Shown here in pieces: positions 52,706 to 60,574 of a stretch of DNA of 64,000 nt. Location of the stretch: NCBI RefSeq assembly GCF_020539525.1, contig NZ_JACDXX010000002.1:248001-312000 (forward strand), written 5' to 3'. Origin of the DNA: Pseudogemmobacter faecipullorum. Its GTDB lineage: Bacteria > Pseudomonadota > Alphaproteobacteria > Rhodobacterales > Rhodobacteraceae. Below the pieces are notes generated by a model. It ran no database searches. It worked only from the letters and a program-made list of their open reading frames with translations, and was not told the origin of the DNA. Both the position numbers and the translations under genes were made by a program. Positions within the stretch are counted from its first letter, which is position 1. Each line of letters opens with the position of its first letter.

Positions 52706-53590
52706 ATGAAAATTAGGACACTCGCTGCCACGGTTGCACTCATGCTTCCGGTTCCTGCTCTCGCGCAAAATTTTTCAGGAGCGGTGACCCTTGGCTATGG
52801 GCTTGGGGAGATTTCCGACTTGAGCCAGGACATTAACTCCCTGACATTCAACGGCTCGGTGAATGTGCAGCTTGGTAGTGGGTTTTCTCTGGGTGTGCGG
52901 GCAGATTATGGCGCGATTGACGTGAAGGGGCTGGGCGTCGATATCGGTGCCAATCTTCTTGGGGCCAATGTTGCCTATCAGTTCGACAATGGTGGCTGGG
53001 TCGGAGCCTATACCGAAAATGCCGAAATCAGTGTTGATCTTCTTCCGATCAACTTTGGTGTGACAGACTTTGGTGTCGAAGGCGGCTATCGTTTCAGTGG
53101 CGTCGACCTGTCCGGTTTTGTTGGGAAATCGACCGATATCACCAGCTTTGGTATCGCTGGGAAATATGAAGCTGATGGAGCCTTGCTTGGCGCCTCGGCA
53201 ATGCGCAGCAATGTCAAATTCGGTGGCGCTGATCTGGGGGTCACTGCTGCTGGCCTCGCCGGGGCCTATAATTTCAGCCAGGGCTGGGGTGTGTTCGCTG
53301 GCGCAGGGCGGACCAGCCTCAGTGAGGTGGATGCGGATCTGACAACGGTTGGGCTTGGCGGCAGCTACGCTTTCGAGGCGGCTGCCACCCCCGTCGTGGT
53401 TTCGCTGGAACTGGCGCGTACCAAGCTTGAAGTCGGCGGGCTCGGGTCGACAGATCTTGATACCGTGCGTCTTGGCGTAACCGTTCCCTTCGGGAATAAA
53501 GGCTCTGTGCTTCCGAAGAACAGCGTTGCAGATGCAATTCTCAATCCAGGCCACACAGCAATCAGCCAGACTGTCCTGATGGCGTTCTGA
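52706..53590 (+). CDS. Outer-membrane beta-barrel protein (porin-like)
   Basis: This 294-residue protein has a signal peptide (MKIRTLAATVALMLPVPALA, residues 1-20). The mature part is made of alternating amphipathic strands rich in Gly and aromatic residues, such as GAVTLGYGLGEI, FSLGVRADYGAI and ANVAYQFDNGGWVGAYTE. There are no cysteines. The last residue is Phe, as expected for a BAM-recognised barrel. Size and style suggest a 12-strand-type porin or surface barrel. The family is not identified. Base composition is lower in GC than its neighbours, suggesting transfer. Start ATG has AAAGGA upstream. Confidence 0.75.
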   Translation: MKIRTLAATVALMLPVPALAQNFSGAVTLGYGLGEISDLSQDINSLTFNGSVNVQLGSGFSLGVRADYGAIDVKGLGVDIGANLLGANVAYQFDNGGWVGAYTENAEISVDLLPINFGVTDFGVEGGYRFSGVDLSGFVGKSTDITSFGIAGKYEADGALLGASAMRSNVKFGGADLGVTAAGLAGAYNFSQGWGVFAGAGRTSLSEVDADLTTVGLGGSYAFEAAATPVVVSLELARTKLEVGGLGSTDLDTVRLGVTVPFGNKGSVLPKNSVADAILNPGHTAISQTVLMAF

Positions 53591-53622
53591 TCTGAAACTA
53601 AGCGTCGGGTAAGAAGCAAACT

Positions 53623-53648
53623 GGCGGAGCGCCTGCTCCGCCTTTTTT
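53623..53648 (+). terminator. Rho-independent terminator of the porin-like gene
   Basis: GGCGGAGC and GCTCCGCC form a perfect 8-bp stem with a GCCT loop, followed by six Ts. It lies 33 bases after the stop codon. Confidence 0.95.
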
Positions 53649-54114
53649 GTCCGGATCGCCAGATGGCTGTAATCGGTGGCAGGTGTGACCGGCAGCGCGA
53701 CCCATGCAGGCCTCGGCTGTCGGGAACCATCCGCACCGCAGGCTCGCGGCCTCAGGGGAAAACCTGTTCGTTTTCATGTTCATGATACTCCATCCGTCTC
53801 AAGAGATGGAGCCTCCGGCAAGCCCGGTGCGGATCAGCGCGTCCATGGTCACACACATGGCTACCTTATCCTTTGTAGCATGAGCAGGTTTGCACCGGGC
53901 AATAGGGATCACCATTTTAACCTTTTCCCCTCGCGGTGGTCGCTGGCCTGAGCCTCTGGGCCCGGTACGGCCCGGCCTGGAATGAGGGGGCGCCACTGCC
54001 GGCCCGGGCTTCGCTCTGGCGGGGCTATCTGTTTTCGGGAAAACCGGTTATTCTGACTGCGGTATCCCGCCGTGGTGTCTGACCAAGCAATGATTGACAG
54101 GGCGAAACCCGCCA
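53649..54114. other. Gene-free stretch before the LuxR-type gene
   Basis: These 466 bases contain no gene I can support. Short open frames exist on both strands but lack codon bias or recognisable motifs. An 11-base copy of the tRNA-Arg 3' end (gggatcaccat) lies at 53905-53915 and may be an old integration end. Confidence 0.45.
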
Positions 54115-55194
54115 ATGCCTGATCTGGAAGCCGCACTGGCCGATAGCCTGCTTTCGGTCCTGATGGCCGAAGCAGACTGGCATCAGTTTCTTGAACTGCT
54201 GATCTCGGATCAGAGCCATGCCGCGGCTATGTTCATGATACAGAATGACCGGTTGTCGGGCAGCGGGGGTGAGATTTCAATTGTCACCGGCCTCGAGGAA
54301 AGTGCGATCCGTGATTATTCGGAGCATTACTCGCGGGTGAACCCCTGGCTGCCGGACTTTATCCTGCATACTACCCTCATGAATCCCTGGTGTGATCAGG
54401 ATGTGCTGCCCCGGGCGCAGCTGCATCGCAGCGAATATTATAATGATTACCTGCGCCTGCTTGGCCTTGAGGGGGCGGCGGGGCTTGCCCTGACTCGGCG
54501 CGATGGCACGGCGGTCTTGCTTGGAGTGGTGCTGGGCGATGCCGACCCCGAGGCCCCGGCGCTGATCATGCGGCGCATTGGCGGGCTTATGCCGCTGATG
54601 TCACGGGTGCTCGACTATTACCGTCGGCCCGATGCCGGGATGCTGGCAGCGGATCAGGTGGTGGAGGTGCTGGGCTCGGGGCTGTGTCTGTTTGGCTGGG
54701 ACGGGCGCTTCCTGCATCTTTCGCGAAGTGCCGAGGCCCTTGGTCAGGCGCTGGATCTGTTTGTGGCCGAGCCGCTGGGACGGGTGCGCCTGAAACCCGA
54801 TCTTCTGCAGGAGGCGCGCCAGGAGATGCTGCGCTGGGATTATACCGGCCCGGTGCAGCGCGTGATCCGGCTGAAAGACTGCCGGCTGACCCTGTTCCGC
54901 AGCAGCCGCAGCAGCATGAGCGAGCTGCTCTGCGGGCCGGTGGTGGGCCTGATCATCGAACCGATGCGCAGCTGGCTGGATCCGCATCATGAACATGAGC
55001 TGGTGAGGCGCTACAGGCTGACCGGTGCCGAGCTGCGGGCTTTGCGTGGCATTGCCGCAGGCGCTTCGATCCAGGATATGGCCGAAAGCAGCGCGCGCTC
55101 GGTTGAAACTCTGCGCAGCCAGGTGAAAAGCCTGCTTTATAAAACCGGATGTGCAACACAGCTTCAGCTGCTGCATCTGCTGCGTTCCCTGTGA
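54115..55194 (+). CDS. LuxR family transcriptional regulator
   Basis: This 359-residue protein has a C-terminal LuxR helix-turn-helix at about 298-355 (LTGAELRALRGIAAGASIQDMAE, SVETLRSQVKSLLYKTG). The N-terminal 290 residues show no autoinducer-binding signature that I recognise, but one part near 180-280 resembles a PAS-like sensory fold (GSGLCLFGWDGRFLHLSRSAEAL). The ATG at 54115 is preferred over a TTG at 54094. No luxI gene is near. It stands alone between two gene-free stretches, so its targets are unknown. Confidence 0.85.
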   Translation: MPDLEAALADSLLSVLMAEADWHQFLELLISDQSHAAAMFMIQNDRLSGSGGEISIVTGLEESAIRDYSEHYSRVNPWLPDFILHTTLMNPWCDQDVLPRAQLHRSEYYNDYLRLLGLEGAAGLALTRRDGTAVLLGVVLGDADPEAPALIMRRIGGLMPLMSRVLDYYRRPDAGMLAADQVVEVLGSGLCLFGWDGRFLHLSRSAEALGQALDLFVAEPLGRVRLKPDLLQEARQEMLRWDYTGPVQRVIRLKDCRLTLFRSSRSSMSELLCGPVVGLIIEPMRSWLDPHHEHELVRRYRLTGAELRALRGIAAGASIQDMAESSARSVETLRSQVKSLLYKTGCATQLQLLHLLRSL

Positions 55195-55568
55195 GGGCGG
55201 CTGTGCTCCTGTGAGAGGGCAGGCATTGCAGGTTCTGACTGCGTGCAAGCCTGGCGGTCCGGGCGTCCGGCATGGCGGCGCAAATAGGCCATCAACACCC
55301 GGCAGGACATTGATGGCCTTAGGCTCGCATAAAATGACGTATGAAATTATTTGCTTGAATGGTTAAGTTTTATGGTGAAGCCCGAGGGCCGTAATCACCC
55401 TGAAGGGTGAAGTGACGTGGGATACTTTCCCGATTGGACAAAATTTGATCATTTTATGCCCCGAGGCACGCGCGGATCATCACCGCCGGGCCGTGGGCGG
55501 TGTTGCTGCCCCCGGCCAGCAGCCTGCCGGGTCGAATCACTCCGGATAGCGGCAGAGGTTTTTGCCCC
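55195..55568. other. Gene-free stretch with a hairpin after the LuxR-type gene
   Basis: No gene is evident in these 374 bases. AGGCCATCAA (55286-55295) and TTGATGGCCT (55310-55319) form a 10-bp stem with a 14-base loop, possibly the 3' end of the LuxR-type transcript, though no T tract follows. The segment 55320-55460 is relatively AT-rich. Confidence 0.45.
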
Positions 55569-56579
55569 TTACTCCCGGGCTTTGCGCCGTCGTAAGGCGC
55601 CGGGCGGCTCGCCAAAGGCGCGGCGAAAGGCGCGCGACAGGGTGGCGGGGCCGGAAAACCCGGTGCGCAGGGCGACTTCTGCCAGCGGATGGCTGGTGTC
55701 TGTCAGCATGCGCTGCGCGGCCTTCAGCCGCAGATCCAGCGCCATGGCCGCCGGGGTGGTGGCAAAAGCAATGCGAAACAGGCTCTCAAGCCTGCGGCTG
55801 GACAGGCCGACGGCGCGGGCGGTTTCTGCGGCTGCCTCGGGCTGATCAATCCGTGCCTCCATCCGGGCCAGGGCTGCTGCCACCCGCGGATCGAGCCCCG
55901 GATCGCGGCGCAAAGGCGCCAGCTGAGGCTCGGCCCCGGCGCGGGCGCGGGTCAGGAATGAATTCTCGACCTGACGCGCCAGGGCAGCGCCGTAGCGGGC
56001 ACGGATCAGATAGAGCGCGAAATCCTGGGCCGGGACCGCCCCGCCGATCGTGACCCGGTTGCGGTCGATGACAAAACGGTCGGGCAGAACCTCGACCCGG
56101 GGGTGGCGGGTGGCAAGATCCTCCAGATCCTCCCAATGCGCGGTGGCGCGATAGCCGTTCAGCAGGCCCGCCCGGGCCAGCACCCAGGGGCCGGAATCAA
56201 TGCCGCCCACCAGGGCAAAACGGGGTGCGATTCGCTGTACCTCGCGGATCAGCGGCCGGGTGGCCACCTCATCCAGCCGGTAGCCCGCAATCACCAGCAG
56301 CACATCTGCGCCCACGGCATGGGCTGGCGGCCCTGCGGCGGGCAGAGACAGCCCGCAGGTCAGCGCCACCGGCGCCCCGTCGGGCGAGACCACGCGCCAG
56401 CGGAATCCCTCATAGCCCAGCTGGCGGTTGGCATTACGCAGCGGGTCAAGTGCCGAGGCCACCTCAAGAATAGAGGCCTGGGGCAGGACCAGAAAGGCAA
56501 TGGTCAGCGGCGCCCGGGCGGGGGCGAAGACCGGCAGAGCCGAGGCGCTTTCCGTGGGATGAATTGCATTTTTCGACAT
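55569..56579 (-). CDS. GlxA/AraC family regulator, CdhR-like
   Basis: This 336-residue regulator has an N-terminal DJ-1/PfpI-like domain (TIAFLVLPQASILEVASALDPLRNANR near 28-54) and a C-terminal AraC helix-turn-helix pair from about 230. The second recognition part is PLAEVALRTGFSGPATLSRAFRRAFG. The DJ-1 nucleophile Cys is replaced in GGIDSGPWVLARAGLLNG, so it is a sensor and not an enzyme. It is divergent from the carnitine operon by 71 bases. CdhR in Pseudomonas, of this family, activates carnitine dehydrogenase genes, which fits this place. Confidence 0.87.
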   Translation of the reverse strand: MSKNAIHPTESASALPVFAPARAPLTIAFLVLPQASILEVASALDPLRNANRQLGYEGFRWRVVSPDGAPVALTCGLSLPAAGPPAHAVGADVLLVIAGYRLDEVATRPLIREVQRIAPRFALVGGIDSGPWVLARAGLLNGYRATAHWEDLEDLATRHPRVEVLPDRFVIDRNRVTIGGAVPAQDFALYLIRARYGAALARQVENSFLTRARAGAEPQLAPLRRDPGLDPRVAAALARMEARIDQPEAAAETARAVGLSSRRLESLFRIAFATTPAAMALDLRLKAAQRMLTDTSHPLAEVALRTGFSGPATLSRAFRRAFGEPPGALRRRKARE

Positions 56580-56650
56580 GATAATTTCGTAAACTGCAAC
56601 TCCTTGCCCGGCAAGACGGTTAATCTCGCCACAACCATAAGGAGGATCCC

Positions 56651-57565
56651 ATGCCGCTGACCATGAACCGCGAGGTTTTCATCACCTGTGCTGTGACCGG
56701 ATCGGGCGGCACCCAGGACCGCAGCCCGCATGTGCCGCGCTCGCCCGAACAGATTGCCAATTCCGCCATCGATGCGGCGAAAGCCGGGGCGGCGATTGTC
56801 CATTGCCATGTGCGCGACCCCGAAAGCGGCAAGCCTTCGCGTGATCCGGCTCTCTACCGCGAAGTGACCGAGCGCATCCGCGACAGCGGCACTGATGTAG
56901 TGCTGAATCTGACCGCTGGCATGGGCGGCGATCTGATGTTTGACGGCACCGAGAATATGGGCCGGATGGCAGCGCATTCGGATATGGCGGGGGCTGCCGA
57001 GCGGGTGGCCCATGTCGTCGAATGCCGGCCCGAAATCTGCACCCTCGACTGCGGCACGATGAATTTCAACGAAGCCGATTATGTGATGGTCAATACGCCC
57101 GGCATGCTGCGCGATATGGCAAAGCGCATGGTGGCATCGGGCACCAGGATCGAGATCGAGGCCTTTGACACCGGCCATCTCTGGCTGGCAAAAGCCCTTG
57201 CTGATGAGGGCATTATCCCCGATCCGGTGCTGGTGCAGCTTTGCATGGGCGTGCCATGGGGCGCGCCCGATGATCTGAACACCTTCATGGCGATGGTCAA
57301 TAATGTGCCCTCGCACTGGCACTGGTCGGCCTTTGCGCTGGGCCGCCATCAGATGGCCTATGTCGCGGCGGCGGTACTGGGCGGGGGCAATGTCCGTGTC
57401 GGTCTTGAGGACAATCTCTGGCTCGACAAGGGCGTGCTGGCCACCAATGCCCAGCTGGTCGAGCGCGCAGTGACCATCATTGAGAATATGGGCGCAAGGG
57501 TCATCACGCCGGCCGAGGTGCGGACCCGGCTCAAGCTGGAGAAACGCGCGCCGCTGCCGAAGTGA
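56651..57565 (+). CDS. BKACE-family dehydrocarnitine cleavage enzyme
   Basis: This 304-residue zinc enzyme belongs to the 3-keto-5-aminohexanoate cleavage (BKACE) family, which condenses a beta-keto acid with acetyl-CoA to give acetoacetyl-CoA and a shortened product. Zn ligands His51 and His53 are in AAIVHCHVRDPESG. Other conserved pieces are VVLNLTAGMGGDL near 86 and CTLDCGTMNFNEADYV near 129. Beside carnitine dehydrogenase the substrate should be 3-dehydrocarnitine, yielding glycine betaine. GGAGGA precedes the ATG at 56651. It is the first gene of the operon. Confidence 0.88.
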   Translation: MPLTMNREVFITCAVTGSGGTQDRSPHVPRSPEQIANSAIDAAKAGAAIVHCHVRDPESGKPSRDPALYREVTERIRDSGTDVVLNLTAGMGGDLMFDGTENMGRMAAHSDMAGAAERVAHVVECRPEICTLDCGTMNFNEADYVMVNTPGMLRDMAKRMVASGTRIEIEAFDTGHLWLAKALADEGIIPDPVLVQLCMGVPWGAPDDLNTFMAMVNNVPSHWHWSAFALGRHQMAYVAAAVLGGGNVRVGLEDNLWLDKGVLATNAQLVERAVTIIENMGARVITPAEVRTRLKLEKRAPLPK

Positions 57566-57594
57566 GGGGACCGCGCGCGTGAGCCGCGCGCGAT

Positions 57595-57627
57595 GCCTCC
57601 GGCGGGGATATTTAAGGACAGATGAGA
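57595..57627 (+). repeat. Dispersed repeat copy inside the carnitine operon
   Basis: gcctccggcggggatatttaaggacagatgaga lies in the 118-base gap between the BKACE gene and the carnitine dehydrogenase gene. It is almost identical to the left arm at 27653. Confidence 0.85.
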
Positions 57628-57683
57628 CGGCAGGGCCCCCGCGTGAGGGCCCGGCTTGCATCACGAGAAGAGGGAGTGCCTGA

Positions 57684-59150
57684 ATGGCGCGTAAGGCAAC
57701 GATTGTAGGCGGTGGCGTGATCGGGGGCGGCTGGGCTGCGCGGTTCCTGCTCAATGGCTGGGATGTGGCGGTTTTTGATCCCGATCCTGAAGCCGCGCGC
57801 AAGATCAATGCGGTGCTGGCCAATGCCCGTCTGGCGCTGCCGGCGCTTTCGGATGTGCCGATGCCGCCTGAGGGCCGGCTGAGCTTTGCCGATACTATGG
57901 CCGAAGCGGTTGAGGGTTCGGAATATGTGCAGGAAAGCGTCTCAGAGCGGATCGAGCTGAAGCATAAGGTCTATGCCCAGCTGCAGCAGGCCAATCCGGG
58001 CGTGCTGATCGGTTCCTCGACCTCGGGCTTTAAGGCCTCGGATCTGCAGATCGGCAGCCCGGCGCCGCAGAATATCATCGTCGCCCATCCCTTTAACCCG
58101 GTCTATCTGCTGCCGCTTTCCGAGATTTCAGGCTCGGAGAAAAACACCGAAGCGACGGTGCAGCGCACGGCGCAGATCATGAAAGACATCGGGATGTTCC
58201 CGCTGGTGATCCGCAAGGAGATCGATGCTTTCATCGGCAACCGTTTCCTCGAGGCGGTCTGGCGCGAGGCTTTGTGGATGCTGAAAGATGGTGTCGCCAC
58301 CACCGAAGAGATCGACGAGGCGATCCGCATGGGCTTTGGTCTGCGCTGGGGACAGATGGGGCTGTTCGAGACCTATCGCATCGCGGGCGGCGAGGCCGGG
58401 ATGCGTCATTTCATGGCGCAGTTCGGCCCGGCGCTGAAATGGCCCTGGACCAAGCTGATGGATGTGCCCGAATTCAACGATGAGCTGGTCGATCTGGTGG
58501 CAAACCAGTCCGATGCGCAATCGGGCATGTATGGCATCCGCGAGCTGGAACGGATCCGCGATCAGAACCTCGTCGGCTTCCTGCGCGCGCTGAAAGAGCG
58601 CAACTGGGGCGCGGGCAAGGTGCTGCGCGAACATGATGAGGCGCGCGCGGCGCTGTTCCATGAAGGACTCGATCAGGGGCCGAAGGCGGAGCCGCTGACC
58701 CTTGCCCATCTGCAGGTTCTGCCGGGCTGGATTGATTACAACGGCCATATGACCGAGAGCCGTTACTATTTCTGCAATTCCGAAGTGGCCGATGCCTTCC
58801 TGCGCCTGATCGGGGCGGGGATGGATTATGTCGAGGCGGGGCACAGCTATTATTCGGCGGAAACCCATATCCGCCATCTGGGCGAGGCAAAGCTGGGTGA
58901 CCGGCTCACCGGCACGCTGCAGATCATCTCGGCCGATGAGAAACGCTTCCGCTCCTTCGTGCGGATCATGAAGGGCGAAGAGCTGGTCGCCACCATCGAA
59001 CAGCTCTGCCTGCATGTCGATATGAAAGCGGGCCGCACCGTTGCGGCAGCGCCCGGGGTTTATGCAAAGCTGAAGGCGATTGCCGATGCCCATGCAGAGC
59101 TGCCGCTGCCCCAGGGGGCCGGTCGCGCCATTGGTCAGAAGAAAGGGTGA
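57684..59150 (+). CDS. Carnitine 3-dehydrogenase fused to a hot-dog thioesterase
   Basis: This 488-residue protein has an N-terminal NAD-dependent 3-hydroxyacyl-CoA-dehydrogenase-type domain. The Rossmann motif is GGGVIGGGWAARF at residues 8-20, then SSTSGFKASDLQI near 112 and AHPFNPVYLLPLSEI near 134. From about residue 340 a hot-dog domain follows (LPGWIDYNGHMTESRYYF with D-x-N-G-H-M). Carnitine dehydrogenases of rhizobia carry the same fusion, where the second domain is a (betainyl-)CoA thioesterase. It oxidises L-carnitine to 3-dehydrocarnitine. GAGGGAG precedes the ATG. Confidence 0.9.
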   Translation: MARKATIVGGGVIGGGWAARFLLNGWDVAVFDPDPEAARKINAVLANARLALPALSDVPMPPEGRLSFADTMAEAVEGSEYVQESVSERIELKHKVYAQLQQANPGVLIGSSTSGFKASDLQIGSPAPQNIIVAHPFNPVYLLPLSEISGSEKNTEATVQRTAQIMKDIGMFPLVIRKEIDAFIGNRFLEAVWREALWMLKDGVATTEEIDEAIRMGFGLRWGQMGLFETYRIAGGEAGMRHFMAQFGPALKWPWTKLMDVPEFNDELVDLVANQSDAQSGMYGIRELERIRDQNLVGFLRALKERNWGAGKVLREHDEARAALFHEGLDQGPKAEPLTLAHLQVLPGWIDYNGHMTESRYYFCNSEVADAFLRLIGAGMDYVEAGHSYYSAETHIRHLGEAKLGDRLTGTLQIISADEKRFRSFVRIMKGEELVATIEQLCLHVDMKAGRTVAAAPGVYAKLKAIADAHAELPLPQGAGRAIGQKKG

Positions 59151-59154
59151 GGCC

Positions 59155-60318
59155 ATGGATTTCGGTCTGAATGACGAACAAAGGATGATTGTCGAAACCA
59201 CCCGCGCCTTTGTGGAAGCAGAACTCTACCCACATGAGCTGGAGGTGGAGCGTACCGGCCATCTGCCGATTGAGCTGATCCGCGAATTGCAGCAAAAAGC
59301 CATCGCCGCTGGCCTTTATGCCGCGAATATGCCGGTTGAGGTCGGCGGGGCAGGCCTCGATACCCTGTCCTGGCTGCTTTATGAAAAAGAACTTGGCCGG
59401 GCAAATTATGCCCTGCACTGGACCTGTGTCGCGCGTCCTTCGAACATTTTGCTGGCAGGCAATGAAGAGCAGCGCGAAAAATATCTGCTGCCCTGCATCC
59501 GGGGCGAGACCTGGGATTGCCTAGCCATGACCGAGCCCGGCGCAGGCTCGGATCTGCGCGGCATGAAGGCCTCGGCCAGGCCCGATGGCGATGACTGGAT
59601 CCTGAACGGCACCAAACATTTCATCTCGCATGGCGATCTGGCCGGTTTCACCATCGCTTTCATGGCGACGGGAGAGGAAGAGACGCCGCGCGGCCCGAAA
59701 AAGCTGATCACCGCGTTTCTGGTCGATAAGGGCACGCCGGGCTTCAGCGTGCGCGATGGCTATCGCAATGTCTCGCATCGTGGCTATACCAATTCGGTGC
59801 TCGAATTCGACGAATGCCGGGTGAACAAACGCCAGATCCTTGGCGAGGTGCATAAAGGCTTTGATGTGGCCAATTCCTGGCTGGGTGCAACCCGGCTTCA
59901 GGTCGCCTCAACCTGCCTTGGCCGGGCCGAGCGGGCGCTGGATCTGGCGGTTTCCTACGCGGCCGAGCGCAAACAATTCGGCCAGCAAATCGGCAAATAT
60001 CAGGGCATCAGCTTCAAACTGGCCGATATGGCGATGGAGCTGAAGGCGGCAGAGCTGCTGACCCGTGAGGCGGCGTGGAAATATGATCAGGGCATGGTGA
60101 CCGAGGCCGATATGTCGATGGCCAAGCTGAAAGCCACCGAAGTGCTGGCGATGATCGCCGATGAGGCAATTCAGATCCATGGCGGTATGGGGCTGATGGA
60201 TGAGCTGCCGCTGGAGCGGATCTGGCGCGACGCAAGGGTCGAGCGGATCTGGGAGGGCACCTCCGAGATCCAGCGCCATATCATCTCGCGCGAGATGCTG
60301 CGCGCGGTCGGCGGCTGA
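59155..60318 (+). CDS. CaiA-like acyl-CoA dehydrogenase (butyrobetainyl-CoA dehydrogenase)
   Basis: This 387-residue flavoenzyme has the short-form acyl-CoA dehydrogenase layout: FGLNDEQRMIVETTRAFVEAEL at 3-24, CLAMTEPGAGSDLRGMK near 122, HFISHGDLAGF near 151, AERKQFGQQIGKYQGISFKLADM near 268, and the C-terminal IWEGTSEIQRHIISREML. The N- and C-terminal pieces recall CaiA. In this operon it should convert gamma-butyrobetainyl-CoA to crotonobetainyl-CoA. That substrate is inferred from neighbours. It starts at 59155, 4 bases after the dehydrogenase stop. Confidence 0.88.
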   Translation: MDFGLNDEQRMIVETTRAFVEAELYPHELEVERTGHLPIELIRELQQKAIAAGLYAANMPVEVGGAGLDTLSWLLYEKELGRANYALHWTCVARPSNILLAGNEEQREKYLLPCIRGETWDCLAMTEPGAGSDLRGMKASARPDGDDWILNGTKHFISHGDLAGFTIAFMATGEEETPRGPKKLITAFLVDKGTPGFSVRDGYRNVSHRGYTNSVLEFDECRVNKRQILGEVHKGFDVANSWLGATRLQVASTCLGRAERALDLAVSYAAERKQFGQQIGKYQGISFKLADMAMELKAAELLTREAAWKYDQGMVTEADMSMAKLKATEVLAMIADEAIQIHGGMGLMDELPLERIWRDARVERIWEGTSEIQRHIISREMLRAVGG

Positions 60319-60344
60319 GCCTTGCCCCGCGCACCGGGGGCGAT

Positions 60345-60556
60345 CTGCCCCCGGACCCCCGAGAATATTTCAGGACAGATGATAACCAGATGCCAGGACT
60401 TTTTTGCGATTCTGTAGTGGAGGAACAGGCAGGGATGCCGATGGCCGTGACAGGTGAAACCCTGCCTCACCTTCCCGGGGCAGGGCGCCGCCCTGCTTTC
60501 ATCTGTCTGCAAATATCCTCGGGGGTCCGGGGGCAGACAGCCCCCGGTCTGACGCT
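60345..60556. repeat. Inverted pair of dispersed repeats in the carnitine operon
   Basis: ctgcccccggacccccgagaatatttcaggacagatgat (60345-60383) and its inverted relative tttcatctgtctgcaaatatcctcgggggtccgggggcag (60498-60537) flank about 115 bases that I cannot assign to a gene. The pair can form a long stem-loop in the mRNA between the CaiA-like and acyl-CoA synthetase genes. Confidence 0.85.
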
Positions 60557-60574
60557 GGCTGAGGGGGCGGCGGC

